A stretch of 42,419 nucleotides of DNA, taken from Collinsella sp. (GTDB lineage: Bacteria > Actinomycetota > Coriobacteriia > Coriobacteriales > Coriobacteriaceae). The notes beneath the pieces were generated by a model that was not told the origin of the DNA, searched no databases, and was given only the letters and a program-made list of their open reading frames with translations. The stretch spans positions 1-42,419 of the forward strand of contig DXMV01000029.1 of assembly GCA_019414055.1 (NCBI GenBank), in the 5' to 3' direction. A program made the position numbers and the translations under genes. Below are positions 24,537 through 34,359 of this stretch, in pieces; positions within the stretch are counted from its first letter, which is position 1; every line of letters begins with the position of its first letter.

Positions 24537-24566
24537 AGTTACGGCGTTTGGTAAAACGCCGTAACT
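24537..24566 (-). terminator. Hairpin directly after the rpoD stop
   Basis: AGTTACGGCGTTT (24537-24549) pairs perfectly with AAACGCCGTAACT (24554-24566), with a short loop. No U-tract follows on the minus strand, so it may protect the mRNA 3' end rather than terminate; the stronger terminator lies in the next hairpin. Confidence 0.5.
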
Positions 24567-24567
24567 A

Positions 24568-25911
24568 CTAAGACTCGATGTAGTCCTTCAACTTGCTAGA
24601 GCGGCTCGGATGGCGGAGCTTGGCCAGGGTCTTGGACTCGATCTGGCGGATACGCTCGCGCGTGACACCAAACTCGCGACCGACTTCCTCGAGCGTACGG
24701 GGATGTCCGTCGACAAGACCAAAGCGCAGCTCGATAACCTTGCGCTCACGATCGGCAAGCGAATCGAGCACCTGGGTGAGCTGCTCCTGCAGCATAGAGA
24801 AGCTGGCGGCATCGGGCGGAACGATAGCCTGGGAGTCCTCGATGAAGTCGCCCAGCTGGGAATCCTCTTCCTCGCCGATCGGGGTCTCGAGCGACACGGG
24901 CTCCTGCGAAATCTTCTGGATCTCGCGGACGCGGTCGGCGCTCATATCCATCTCGGCACCGATCTCCTCGGGGGTCGGGTCGCGACCCAGGTCCTGGAGG
25001 AGCTGGCGCTGCACGCGGACGAGCTTGTTGATGGTCTCGACCATGTGCACGGGAATACGGATGGTACGGGCCTGGTCGGCAATAGCGCGTGTAATGGCCT
25101 GACGAATCCACCACGTGGCGTACGTGGAGAACTTGAAGCCCTTCTGGTAGTCGAACTTCTCGACGGCGCGGATCAGACCGAGGTTGCCCTCCTGGATCAG
25201 ATCCAGGAACAGCATGCCACGGCCGACATAGCGCTTGGCGATAGAGACGACCAGACGCAGGTTTGCGCTGATGAGCGCCTGCTTGGCCTCAAGACCGACG
25301 TTCTCGATACGCGTAAGACGACGCATCTCGGCGCGCGTGAGCTCGATCTCACCCGCCTCGTTGGCCTCGAGCTTCTCGGTGGCCTCAAGACCGGCCTCGA
25401 TCTTCATGGCCAGATCGACCTCTTCGGAGGCGGTCAGCAGGTCGACCTTGCCGATCTCCTTGAGGTACATACGGACCGGATCGCCGGTCAGCATCACCGT
25501 GGAGGCATCGATGCCGCGAACGCGCGAACGCGAACGAGACGTGCGCACGGTGCGCTTCTTCTTGCTCTTAGAAGAACCCATCTCGGCGTCGGCCTGGCGA
25601 GCCATCTTAAGCTCGTGATCGTCAAGCGAGCCGGAATCGTGCTCGTCGTCGTCATCGAAATCGTCGGTATCGTTATCATCATCGTCGACGCCCATCGGGG
25701 CATCGTCGTTTCCGCTCGCGGAGATAATCTGGATGCCGCTGTTGCGCAGCGCGGAATACACCGCGTTGAGCTGCTCATCAGAGACATCGATATCCTTCAG
25801 GGCGACCTGAATCTCGTCCTCGGTTACCGAAGTCCTGTTTGAGCCGTTGCCCATGAGCTTTGCAACGTAGGATTCCAGCCCAGTACCCGTGCTCTCAGTC
25901 TTTTTTGGCAC
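24568..25911 (-). CDS. rpoD: Primary RNA polymerase sigma factor (sigma-70/SigA)
   Basis: A 447-residue housekeeping sigma factor. Residues 1-80 resemble the region 1.1-like domain; a very acidic linker (DDDDNDTDDFDDDDEHD) and a basic patch (SKSKKKRTVRTSRSRSRVRG) follow. Region 1.2 is DPVRMYLKEIG; regions 2.1-2.4 run from ANLRLVVSIAKRYVGRGM through GFKFSTYATWWIRQAITRAI; region 3 has IPVHMVETINKL; region 4.2 is the helix-turn-helix TLEEVGREFGVTRERIRQIE. The start is GTG at 25911 with AAGGGAG upstream. It is last in the dnaG-rpoD arrangement, a classic macromolecular-synthesis pairing. Confidence 0.96.
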   Translation of the reverse strand: MPKKTESTGTGLESYVAKLMGNGSNRTSVTEDEIQVALKDIDVSDEQLNAVYSALRNSGIQIISASGNDDAPMGVDDDDNDTDDFDDDDEHDSGSLDDHELKMARQADAEMGSSKSKKKRTVRTSRSRSRVRGIDASTVMLTGDPVRMYLKEIGKVDLLTASEEVDLAMKIEAGLEATEKLEANEAGEIELTRAEMRRLTRIENVGLEAKQALISANLRLVVSIAKRYVGRGMLFLDLIQEGNLGLIRAVEKFDYQKGFKFSTYATWWIRQAITRAIADQARTIRIPVHMVETINKLVRVQRQLLQDLGRDPTPEEIGAEMDMSADRVREIQKISQEPVSLETPIGEEEDSQLGDFIEDSQAIVPPDAASFSMLQEQLTQVLDSLADRERKVIELRFGLVDGHPRTLEEVGREFGVTRERIRQIESKTLAKLRHPSRSSKLKDYIES

Positions 25912-26021
25912 AGATTCTCCCTTCGTAGTCCACAGGACTCAATACTTTAGCACACACATTGACGTCTATACCCAAAATAAAGACAGGATATAGGCGAGAA
26001 TACGCTGGTTGACCACAACAT

Positions 26022-28151
26022 CTAGGCCTGATCGGCACCTGCGGTCTCCAAACCAATCAAACGGAACGGGTCGGCCACGCCGCCGATCGACTTTTGGAGC
26101 TCACGCTGGCGCTGTGAATCTTGCACCGCCTGCATCGTCAGCACGCGACGGGCCTCATCATCGAGTGAACGGTCCTGGCGCAACTTGGCCTGCGCGGCTC
26201 GCATGCGACGTTTGATGGTGTAGAGCTCGAGCGTATCGAGCATAAAGACGATGTTCGTCTCGGTCGGGTGCTTACTCGTTGCCGAGATGCGCCCGGCGCT
26301 GACAAGCGACGCCGCCTCGGGACACACCGCGCGCGCCGCATCCATGCAGGCAGCAGGATCGGTGCCCGGCGGCGTTGCCAGCACGGCCCACGCAATGGAC
26401 TCGTGACGCGGGTCGACCCACTCGATAGAACAAATGCGATCGGCATACGTGCGGAACAAATCGGGGTAGCTCGTGAGCATCGTCAGCAGCTCGCGCTCCC
26501 CCGCCAGGGATTTCCGCTCCAGATCGGTCAAAACAATCGGCATCGATGGAGCTGCCGCCGCGCTTGAACCATCGGCAACGGGCGCAGCGCTTTCCATCCC
26601 CGCTGGCACATCGATTGGCGGCAAATCCTCGTCGACCTCCACCGGAGCGGCTCCATAAGCATCAAGCGGAACGTAGTCGTACGGGTCCTCCTCGACCGGT
26701 GCGGACACCGGCGGCGTCGCACCCGCGGCCCAGGCACCGCGACCGGCACTGCGCGCACCGGCCGCACCGCCGCCCGAGCCTCGACCCTGCGAACCGCCCG
26801 CGCGCTCAGCTTGTGCGCGTTGACGCTCGTAGCTCTGCTCACGCCGGCGCTCGGCATCCTCGCGCTTGGCGACATCGCGAAACACACGGCCCGAACTCGC
26901 GCGCACGGTCTCCAGATCCAAACCAAGCAGGTCGGCAATCTGGATAAAGTACGTGTCGATCATATAGCTGTCGCGCAACGGATAGATGAGCGTCAGCGCG
27001 TCCTCGAGCGCTTTAGCGCGACCGCCCGGCGTGGTAATGTCGCTCGACTCCTGCAGCGAACGGTAGACAAAGTCCATGAGGGGCTCGGCCGCGTCAATGC
27101 GCGCCTGCAGCGCCTCGCCACCATGCGCCGTGATGAACTCCATGGGGTCGTTGCCGTCGGGCAGCACCACGCAGCGCAGGTCCATCGAATCCTGCTCGAT
27201 AAACTGAATCGCGCGACGGGCAGCCTTTTGACCGGCAGCATCGCCATCGAACATATATACAATGCGCTTGGCAAAACGGGTGAGTGTCTTAACGTGATGT
27301 TCCGTCAGCGCCGTCCCCAGCGTGGCGACGACGTTTTTGATCCCTGCCTCCCAGCAGGCGATACAGTCGGTATAGCCCTCCACCACGATGGCGGTATCCT
27401 GCGCGACGATAAACTCCTTGGCCCAGTTAAAGCCGTAGAGATTTCGCTTTTTATGAAACACGCTCGTCTCGGCGGTGTTGAGGTACTTAGGCTGTCCATC
27501 GCCCATAATGCGCCCGCCAAAAGCGATGTTATGACCCTGCTCATCAAAAATGGGAAACATCACGCGGTCGTAAAAGCGGTCCGCGAGCTGTCCACGCCCG
27601 CGGCTCACGGCCACATTGGCGTCAATCATCTCCTGCGGGGTAAAGCCCGCTTGAGACAAATGCGAAACCAGCGCGTTGCGACCCGGAGCAAAGCCCAGGC
27701 AGTAGCGTCGACAGACATCTCCGCCCATGCCGCGGCTGGCAAAGTACTCGCGCGGGCGGCTGTCCTTACCGCGCATAAGCATGGTGTGGTAGAACTGAGC
27801 CGTCTCGGCGCACAGGTCATAGATGCGGGCACGCTTGGTGCCGCGATCGCGCTGCGCACCGGTATCGTGCAGTTCAATGCCCGCACGATCAGCCAAATAG
27901 CGGATCGACTCGGGAAAACTCAGGTTCTCGCGCTTCATGATATAAGTAAAGACGTCGCCGCCCTCGCCGCAGCCAAAGCAGTGCCACACCTGCGTAGCAG
28001 GGATAATGTGAAACGATGCGGTCTTTTCGCCATGAAACGGGCAACAGCCCCAAAACTCATGGCCGCGGGGCTTGAGCTCAACCGTTTCCTGCACGATGGC
28101 AACCAGGTCCGACGCCGCGCGTACCTGGTCTTTTTCCTCATCGCTAATCAC
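26022..28151 (-). CDS. dnaG: DNA primase
   Basis: Makes the RNA primers for DNA replication. The N-terminal CHC2 zinc finger has CPFH and CFGCG (Cys37, His40, Cys58, Cys61). The RNA polymerase domain and TOPRIM fold follow (VVEGYTDCIACWEAGIKN, LGTAL, VYMFDGDAAGQKAARRA). A Gly/Arg/Ala-rich, low-complexity linker of roughly 100 residues (GGSQGRGSGGGAAGARSAGR and PVSAPVEEDPYDY) separates these from the C-terminal helicase-binding helical domain (ELLTMLTSYPDLF). At 709 residues it is long because of this linker. It overlaps ribF by 8 bases upstream. Confidence 0.96.
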   Translation of the reverse strand: MISDEEKDQVRAASDLVAIVQETVELKPRGHEFWGCCPFHGEKTASFHIIPATQVWHCFGCGEGGDVFTYIMKRENLSFPESIRYLADRAGIELHDTGAQRDRGTKRARIYDLCAETAQFYHTMLMRGKDSRPREYFASRGMGGDVCRRYCLGFAPGRNALVSHLSQAGFTPQEMIDANVAVSRGRGQLADRFYDRVMFPIFDEQGHNIAFGGRIMGDGQPKYLNTAETSVFHKKRNLYGFNWAKEFIVAQDTAIVVEGYTDCIACWEAGIKNVVATLGTALTEHHVKTLTRFAKRIVYMFDGDAAGQKAARRAIQFIEQDSMDLRCVVLPDGNDPMEFITAHGGEALQARIDAAEPLMDFVYRSLQESSDITTPGGRAKALEDALTLIYPLRDSYMIDTYFIQIADLLGLDLETVRASSGRVFRDVAKREDAERRREQSYERQRAQAERAGGSQGRGSGGGAAGARSAGRGAWAAGATPPVSAPVEEDPYDYVPLDAYGAAPVEVDEDLPPIDVPAGMESAAPVADGSSAAAAPSMPIVLTDLERKSLAGERELLTMLTSYPDLFRTYADRICSIEWVDPRHESIAWAVLATPPGTDPAACMDAARAVCPEAASLVSAGRISATSKHPTETNIVFMLDTLELYTIKRRMRAAQAKLRQDRSLDDEARRVLTMQAVQDSQRQRELQKSIGGVADPFRLIGLETAGADQA

Positions 28152-29151
28152 GGATGCTCACCCCCTGCTCACCCAAGTTATGACGGATATCGTCGATGTT
28201 ACCCTCGACGGTCGCGATCAGCTCGTCCAGGGAATTAAACACGCGAGACGGACGCAGCCAGCGCGTAAACGCCAGCGACACGGAAGCGCCATACAGGTCG
28301 CCCGCATAGCCGATTAAGTTGGCCTCGAGATGCGCCGAGGCGGCATCATCGGCATAGGTCGGAGGCAGACCGACGTTAACGGCAGCAGGCCATACGGTAT
28401 CGTCGACCAGCACCAGACCCTCATAGACACCATCAGCAGGCACTTGGATGCCGTCCGGCACCTGGATGTTTGCCGTGGGAAAGCCCATGTCGGAGCCCTC
28501 GTGACGGCCAGCCGCCACAACGCCGCGCAGCATATAGGGGCGGCCGAGAAGCTCGAAAGCCAGCTCCACATGACCCTGACCCAGCTCATGGCGGATGCGC
28601 GTGGCGCAGATGGTCTGCCCGTTAACGCAGAGCAAGTCGTGACCGTAAACGTCAACCCCACGTTCAGCACCCCAGGCGCGCATCTCGGCAACGCCCGAAG
28701 CGCCGCCGCGGCCGAGCCTAAAGTCGTTGCCTACACGAATGGAGCGAATGTCGATAACACGCGACAACAGCGCCAGAAACCCGACATGGTCGAGTGCCGC
28801 CACGGCGGGCGTAAAGGGAACGGCCACCACCGCATCGACCCCGGTTTGAGCCAGGGCATGCAGGCGGTCGGCCGTCGTCATCAGTTTTTGAGCGGGCGAC
28901 GGACTCACCACGACGTCCGGATCAGGATCGAAGGTGACCACGACCGCTTTGCTGCCGTGGGAACGCGCATCGCGAATAACCGCGTCGATCAGCTCTTGGT
29001 GTCCACGATGCACGCCATCAAACACGCCAATGGCGATCGACGCGGCGCCCAAGAACTCGCACCCATCAAATGCATCGGCAGAAACAATACGGGCCTCATC
29101 CAACTCACCCGCGAAAAAGATACGCGCGAGCTCGTGGGGCGCCAGCATCAT
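28144..29151 (-). CDS. ribF: Bifunctional riboflavin kinase / FAD synthetase
   Basis: Makes FMN and then FAD from riboflavin. Residues about 35-190 are the nucleotidyltransferase domain, with IGVFDGVHRGHQELI (the G-x-x-H motif), VVVTFDPDP and LCVNGQTICATRIR. The C-terminal kinase domain has RPYMLRGVVAAGRHEG, the GFPTANIQVPDG motif and HLEANLIGYAGDLYG. At 335 residues it is normal. Its start overlaps the truB stop by four bases (ATGA) and its stop overlaps dnaG, so truB-ribF-dnaG are tightly coupled. Confidence 0.95.
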   Translation of the reverse strand: MMLAPHELARIFFAGELDEARIVSADAFDGCEFLGAASIAIGVFDGVHRGHQELIDAVIRDARSHGSKAVVVTFDPDPDVVVSPSPAQKLMTTADRLHALAQTGVDAVVAVPFTPAVAALDHVGFLALLSRVIDIRSIRVGNDFRLGRGGASGVAEMRAWGAERGVDVYGHDLLCVNGQTICATRIRHELGQGHVELAFELLGRPYMLRGVVAAGRHEGSDMGFPTANIQVPDGIQVPADGVYEGLVLVDDTVWPAAVNVGLPPTYADDAASAHLEANLIGYAGDLYGASVSLAFTRWLRPSRVFNSLDELIATVEGNIDDIRHNLGEQGVSIRD

Positions 29152-30080
29152 CGAACACCGCCGATCGCCTGCGGAAAGACGTGATCCATCACAAAGCGGC
29201 CGCCCTCGATGCGGGCGAGCGCCTTGAGCCCCCCATCGAGCACGAGCGCGAACGGTGCCTTCGCCATATCGAAGTCCGCAAGCGCGCGTTCAACGGGAAT
29301 GCGGCGACCACAAAGCAGGTCGTCTGCAAGATTACCCGGCAAATCGACACGCGTGGCGCCAAGGGCGGCGATGGGATCCAGAGCAAAGCCGACCGCGGAC
29401 TCGGGAGAAAGCTCCTCGACCGCATGACAGGCGCCAATGGAAACAACACCGGAGGCCGTACGGCGCAGCGCGGAAATATGCGCAGCACTATCGCAGGCGC
29501 GACCCAGATCGCGAGCGAGCGCGCGAATGTAGGTGCCCTTGCTTACCGAAAACGCCACAGTCCAGACGCACGCATCACCTTCGCCGCCCACGGCGATCAG
29601 GTCGGCGGCATAGACCTCGACGGGCCGCGGAGGTAGGTCCACCGCATTGCCCTCGCGAGCACTCTTATAGGCGCGAACGCCATTGACCGAGATGGCCGAA
29701 AACGCCGGCGGCACCTGCATCTGCGGGCCAAGCATAGCGGCCAGCTGCTCACGCGCGTAAGCGAGATCGCGCAGCTCGTGGGCAACGGGCACCGTACGGA
29801 CGGCCTCGCCCTCCGCGTCATCGGTATTGGTCTCGACGCCAAACGAAATGTCGGCGACATAACTTTTGGTATCGAGGGTTAGCATGCCCAGCAGCCGGGT
29901 CGCCTGGCCCACGCCCACCACCATGACACCCGAGGCCATGGGGTCGAGCGTACCGGCATGGCCGACGCGTCGCTCATGGAGGGCGCGTCGGCACTGCGAT
30001 ACCACGTCGTGGGACGTACAGCCCACCGGCTTATCGACGGCGAGCAGCATATTCAATTGAGAAGGCGTACGACGAGCCAT
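29148..30080 (-). CDS. truB: tRNA pseudouridine55 synthase
   Basis: Converts U55 of the T-loop of tRNAs to pseudouridine. The first 60 residues give LAVDKPVGCTSHDVV, RVGHAGTLDPMASG with the catalytic aspartate, and VGQATRLLGML. VPPAFSAISVNGVRAYKSAR and GTYIRALARDLG are later family motifs. At 310 residues it is of normal length. It sits 15 bases after nrnA in the usual rbfA-nrnA-truB-ribF order. Confidence 0.95.
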   Translation of the reverse strand: MARRTPSQLNMLLAVDKPVGCTSHDVVSQCRRALHERRVGHAGTLDPMASGVMVVGVGQATRLLGMLTLDTKSYVADISFGVETNTDDAEGEAVRTVPVAHELRDLAYAREQLAAMLGPQMQVPPAFSAISVNGVRAYKSAREGNAVDLPPRPVEVYAADLIAVGGEGDACVWTVAFSVSKGTYIRALARDLGRACDSAAHISALRRTASGVVSIGACHAVEELSPESAVGFALDPIAALGATRVDLPGNLADDLLCGRRIPVERALADFDMAKAPFALVLDGGLKALARIEGGRFVMDHVFPQAIGGVR

Positions 30081-30095
30081 GTACCATCCAAAATG

Positions 30096-31139
30096 TTAGA
30101 GCTCGACGGTCACCAAAGCGGGATCCTCCCCTACCAGCTCGGCCAGCATGGGGAGTGCCGCGGTGAGCGTCTCGAGAATCGTTCCGTTGTTAGAGAAACC
30201 AGCGGCCGCGGGATGTCCGCCACCGCCAAAAGCAGCAGCGATCTCGGAAACATTGAGGTCGCCCTTGGAGCGCAGGTTGCCGCGTACCTTGGTATCGCCC
30301 TCAATGCCCTTCAGGAACAGGCAGACCTCCACACCCATCACCGAACGCACCACATCGACCAGGCCGTCGCACTCGTCCGAAGTGACGCCGCAGGCCTCGA
30401 GGTCGCTCTGGTACGCATAACTATATGCCACACGACCGTGCGCCACTGTCTTGATGCGGCCCATAACGATGGACTTGAGATGTAAGAACTCTACGCGCAT
30501 GCTCTGGTAGACTTCGAGCGCAACGCGCGCCGGATCGGCACCGTGCGCAACCAGGCGCGAGGCGGCATGGAACGCAGCGGCATCGGCGTTTTGGTACTGA
30601 AAACGACCGGTATCGGTCACCAGGCCGCACAGCAGGCAGGTCGCGACACCATCGCGAGCCACAATGCCGCAATTGTCCAAAAAGCGGTCGATAATCATGG
30701 CGCAGGCCGCGGCGTCGACGCACCTCAGGCTCAGCTCGGCAAATTCCTCGCGCGCCGGATGATGATCGAAGCACACCACATGCGACGAGCGGCGGAGCAC
30801 CTCGGCGGAGTTGTTCAGACGCTCGACGACCGGCACGTCCACCGAGATAAACAGGTCCGGATTGCCGGCATACGCAGATGCCGGCACCAGACGGTCGGCG
30901 CCCTCCATAAAGCGGTAAATGCGCGGAACCGGGTCATCGTCTGCCAGCAGCAGGGCAATGTCCTTGTTGGGAAAAAACTTCATAAGCGAGAGGCCCAGAC
31001 CCAGCACGGAGCCCAGGGCGTCACCATCGGGAGACGTATGTCCCGAAATCGCAATGGAGGACGCACCCTCGATGAGCTCAAGGATGCGTCGCTGAATATC
31101 TGCAGACTCGCACGATGCGAGGTCGGCGGAATTACTCAT
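30096..31139 (-). CDS. nrnA: DHH-family oligoribonuclease / pAp phosphatase
   Basis: Degrades short RNA oligonucleotides and pAp. The DHH domain has ISGHTSPDGDALGS (metal-binding D-x-D), FISVDVP, and CFDHHPAREEF with the name-giving DHH. The DHHA1 domain ends in AAFGGGGHPAAAGF, the substrate-binding GGGH motif. At 347 residues it is typical of NrnA/YtqI. It overlaps rbfA by 8 bases (ATGAGTAA), which implies coupling. Confidence 0.94.
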   Translation of the reverse strand: MSNSADLASCESADIQRRILELIEGASSIAISGHTSPDGDALGSVLGLGLSLMKFFPNKDIALLLADDDPVPRIYRFMEGADRLVPASAYAGNPDLFISVDVPVVERLNNSAEVLRRSSHVVCFDHHPAREEFAELSLRCVDAAACAMIIDRFLDNCGIVARDGVATCLLCGLVTDTGRFQYQNADAAAFHAASRLVAHGADPARVALEVYQSMRVEFLHLKSIVMGRIKTVAHGRVAYSYAYQSDLEACGVTSDECDGLVDVVRSVMGVEVCLFLKGIEGDTKVRGNLRSKGDLNVSEIAAAFGGGGHPAAAGFSNNGTILETLTAALPMLAELVGEDPALVTVEL

Positions 31140-31542
31140 CTAAAGCTGCCTCCTGGGCGGCATCCGCTATTGGATAGCCGTCCTCGTCCTTTTCGATCGC
31201 AAGCGTGGCGGGAACGTTTTCCAGCGCGCGCGTGATGCGCTCAGCCTCATCGGTCGAGCGATCGATGCGAAAATCGAGCTCGGGCGTGACGCGCCAATCG
31301 AGCGAGCGGGCCAGCAGGCTACGGATGCGGCCCTTGGCGCTGGCGAGCGCCTCCATGACCTCGTCGTAGCGGCTCGCGTCGCACGACACGTACACGCGCG
31401 CGAACGAACGGTCCACCGCGACCTCGACCGCGGTCAGGGTGACCAGGTCGAGACGCGGATCGGAAACCTCAAAGAGCAGGATATAACCGAGCTTCTCGCG
31501 AAGCTGCTCGCCCAAACGGCGGGTTGCCTGCGTTTGCTTCAT
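31132..31542 (-). CDS. rbfA: Ribosome-binding factor A
   Basis: A 136-residue KH-fold factor for maturation of the 30S subunit. RRLGEQLREKLGYILLFEVSDPRL, VDRSFARVYVSC and LARSLDWRVTPELDFRIDRS are the conserved segments (R-V-T-P-x-L-x-F-x-x-D). It follows infB with an 11-base gap and overlaps nrnA. Confidence 0.94.
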   Translation of the reverse strand: MKQTQATRRLGEQLREKLGYILLFEVSDPRLDLVTLTAVEVAVDRSFARVYVSCDASRYDEVMEALASAKGRIRSLLARSLDWRVTPELDFRIDRSTDEAERITRALENVPATLAIEKDEDGYPIADAAQEAALDE

Positions 31543-31553
31543 AGCGCTACCCC

Positions 31554-34268
31554 CTACTCGGTACGGGCAACCTGGTCGATGCGGTAGCCCTCAATGGTGT
31601 CGCCAGGCTTGATGTCCTGGAAGTTCTCCAGGCCAATACCGCCCTCGGAGCCGCTCTTGAGGCTCTTGGCCTCGTCCTTGTAGTGGCGCATCGAGGCGAT
31701 TTTACCGTTGAAGACCACGATGCCGTCGCGCACCAGGCGCACGGAATCGGTCGCGGCGATCTCGCCCTCTTCGACGCGGACACCGGCGGCGATACCGACC
31801 TTGGGCACCTTGAAGGTATCCAGAACGGTCGCGGTACCCGTGGAAACCTCGACCTCGGTGGGCTTGAGCATGCCGATACGGGCTGCGTCGAGGTCCTCGA
31901 GGCACTTGTAGATGACGTCGTAGCAACGGATCTCGACGCCCTCGCGCTCGGCGGCGGAGCGGGCCTTGCCGTCGGGACGGACGCCAAAGCCGATGATGAT
32001 GGCGTTGGAGGCGTCGGCCAGAACGACGTCGGTCTCGTTGATGGCGCCAACGGCGGAGTGGATCGTGTTGATGCGCACCTCGGACTGGTCCATCTTGTCG
32101 AGGGAGTCCTGAAGGGCCTCGATAGAACCCTGGACATCGGCCTTGATGATCAGGTTGAGCTCCTTGACCTCGGCGTCGGCGATGGTCTCGAAGAGGTTCT
32201 CGAGCGTCACGTGCTTCACGCGGCTCTGCTCCTCGATACGGGCCTTGAGCGAACGCTCATCGGCCAGGGCGCGTGCCTCGCGCTCGTCCTCGAACACGCG
32301 GAACTCATCGCCGGCGTTGGGGACGGACTGCAGGCCCAGAATCTCGACGGCGTCGGAGGGACCGGCCTCGGTGACGGCGTTGCCCTTGGGGTCGAGCATG
32401 GCGCGGACGCGGCCGTAGGTAAGGCCGGCGACCAGCGTATCGCCCACGTGCAGGGTACCGCGGGTCACGAGCACGGTGGCAACCGAGCCGCGGCCCTTGT
32501 CGAGCTTAGCCTCGAGGACGTTGCCCGAAGCGAACGTATCGGGGTTGGCCTTGAGCTCGAGCACGTCGGCCTGGAGCAGGACGGTCTCGAGCAGGTCGTC
32601 GATACCGATCTTCTGCTTGGCCGAGATATTGACGAACATGTTCTGTCCGCCCCACTCCTCGGGGATGATGCCGTACTCGGTGAGCTCCTGGCGCACGCGG
32701 TCGGGGTTGGCACCCGGCTTATCGATCTTGTTGACGGCGACGACGATAGGAACGCCGGCGGCCTTGGCGTGGTTGATCGACTCGATGGTCTGGGGCATGA
32801 CGCCGTCGTCGGCAGCCACGATCAGAATGACGATGTCGGTCACCTTGGCGCCGCGGGCACGCATGGCCGTAAAGGTGGCGTGACCGGGGGTATCGATGAA
32901 AGTGATCTTGCGGTCGTTGATCATGACCTGCGAAGCGCCGATGGCCTGGGTAATGCCGCCCGCCTCGCCGGCAGCGACGCCGGTGTGACGGATGGCGTCG
33001 AGCAGGCTCGTCTTGCCGTGGTCGACGTGGCCCATGACGGTGACGACCGGGGCACGCGGCTTAAGGTCGGCGGGATCGTCGTAGAACGAGAAGGTGTTCT
33101 CCTCCTCAGGAGTGATGATCTTGATCTGACGGCCCAGGTCGTCGGCAACGAGCTCGACGAGGTCGTCGGACATGGACTGCGTCATGGTAAGCGGCGTGCC
33201 CAGCAGGAACAGGCGCTTGATGATGTCGTTGGCCGGAACGTCGAGCGCCTCGGCGAGCTCCTGGACGGTAACGCCCTGGGAGACCTTGATGGCGTCGAGG
33301 TCCTCGGGGTTCACGCCCTGGGCCAGCGCCTCCTCAATCTTGCGCTCTTCCTGAGCCTTTGCGGCCTCGCGCTCGCGCTTCTCCTTGCGCTTTTTGCGGC
33401 GACCAGTGGACTCGCGAGAGGCCTCCTCGACGGCGGCACGAGCCTCCTCGAGCACCTTCTCGCGGCTGTACTCCTCGGCCTCGCGAGCCATGCGGCTGTA
33501 GTGGTCCTCTTCGTTGTTGTGACCGCCCTTGCGCTTCTTGCCCTTGCCCTGCTTGTCGGGGTTGGGGAAGTCCATGCCGGCAGCGACGTTGTTGCTGGCA
33601 TTGGTGCGATGGCTGTGGGGACGGCTCTCGGAGGCGTTGCGCTCGGAGTTGTTGTCGGAGGCGTTGCGATCGTTACGACGGCCACCGCGACGGTCGTTGT
33701 TGCCGCCACGACGGTTGCCGCGCTCGGCAGCGCGCTCGGCCTTGGCCTTCTGCTCGGCGTCCTTCTTCTCCTTGAGCACGGTCTCCTGTGCGGCGATCTG
33801 GTCGAGCAGCGAACGGAAGCGCGAACCGGAGTCGGAAGCGGGAACGGCGCGGCGCTGGGCCTCGCGGGCAGCCTCCTCCTTCTCGCGGGCAAGGCGCTCC
33901 TGCTCGGCCTTCTTCTTGGCCTCGGCCTCGGCGCGGGCGGCCTCCTCGGCAGCCTGGGCGGCGGCGAACTGGCGGCGCTCCTCCTCGCGTGCCTTCTCGG
34001 CGGCGATGCGCTCGCGCTCGGCCTCGGCAGCACGTGCTGCCTCCTCGGCGGCAGCGGCCTGCTCCTCGGCCTGCTTGGCGGCCTCGACTTCCTGGGCGCG
34101 GGCCTCGATCACCGAGGCGAGCTGCTTGCGGACCATAGCGACGTAGGCGTCCTCCAGAGCGGAGGAAGCGGACTTAGCGGGAATCTTCATTTCGGCGAGA
34201 TGACCCATCAGTTCCTTAGAGGTCATGCCGAACTCTTTGGCCAGGGTGGACACACGGACTTTTGCCAT
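31554..34268 (-). CDS. infB: Translation initiation factor IF-2
   Basis: The GTPase that places initiator tRNA on the 30S subunit, 904 residues. It opens with a small IF2 N-terminal domain (VSTLAKEFGMTSKELMGHL). A long Ala/Glu/Arg helix-forming stretch (about 55-140) and a Arg/Asn/Gly-rich region (about 180-225) follow. A second N domain (VTVQELAEALDVPANDIIKR) is followed by the G domain with GHVDHGKT (413-420), DTPGHATF and VNKIDKP, then domains II, III and IV (FEGEI-like VEEGEIAATDSVRLVRDG). It lies between nusA and rbfA. The gap to nusA (91 bases) is too small for the YlxR and L7Ae-like genes often found there. Confidence 0.96.
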   Translation of the reverse strand: MAKVRVSTLAKEFGMTSKELMGHLAEMKIPAKSASSALEDAYVAMVRKQLASVIEARAQEVEAAKQAEEQAAAAEEAARAAEAERERIAAEKAREEERRQFAAAQAAEEAARAEAEAKKKAEQERLAREKEEAAREAQRRAVPASDSGSRFRSLLDQIAAQETVLKEKKDAEQKAKAERAAERGNRRGGNNDRRGGRRNDRNASDNNSERNASESRPHSHRTNASNNVAAGMDFPNPDKQGKGKKRKGGHNNEEDHYSRMAREAEEYSREKVLEEARAAVEEASRESTGRRKKRKEKREREAAKAQEERKIEEALAQGVNPEDLDAIKVSQGVTVQELAEALDVPANDIIKRLFLLGTPLTMTQSMSDDLVELVADDLGRQIKIITPEEENTFSFYDDPADLKPRAPVVTVMGHVDHGKTSLLDAIRHTGVAAGEAGGITQAIGASQVMINDRKITFIDTPGHATFTAMRARGAKVTDIVILIVAADDGVMPQTIESINHAKAAGVPIVVAVNKIDKPGANPDRVRQELTEYGIIPEEWGGQNMFVNISAKQKIGIDDLLETVLLQADVLELKANPDTFASGNVLEAKLDKGRGSVATVLVTRGTLHVGDTLVAGLTYGRVRAMLDPKGNAVTEAGPSDAVEILGLQSVPNAGDEFRVFEDEREARALADERSLKARIEEQSRVKHVTLENLFETIADAEVKELNLIIKADVQGSIEALQDSLDKMDQSEVRINTIHSAVGAINETDVVLADASNAIIIGFGVRPDGKARSAAEREGVEIRCYDVIYKCLEDLDAARIGMLKPTEVEVSTGTATVLDTFKVPKVGIAAGVRVEEGEIAATDSVRLVRDGIVVFNGKIASMRHYKDEAKSLKSGSEGGIGLENFQDIKPGDTIEGYRIDQVARTE

Positions 34269-34359
34269 ATGACTTCACCTACCCTTTCTGGCACCTTGGG
34301 TGCCTAGAGACTGAACGAGCGTGGGGTATGCGCCGGGACCTGCCCGGCGCGACCGCGCG

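Noticed and set aside
31683..34307. An 874-codon plus-strand open frame opposite infB, rich in Gly, Leu, Asp and Val
   Set aside because: Antisense shadow of infB with low-complexity composition and no recognisable domain. The same holds for long frames opposite smc, leuS, guaB, nusA and the FakA-like gene.
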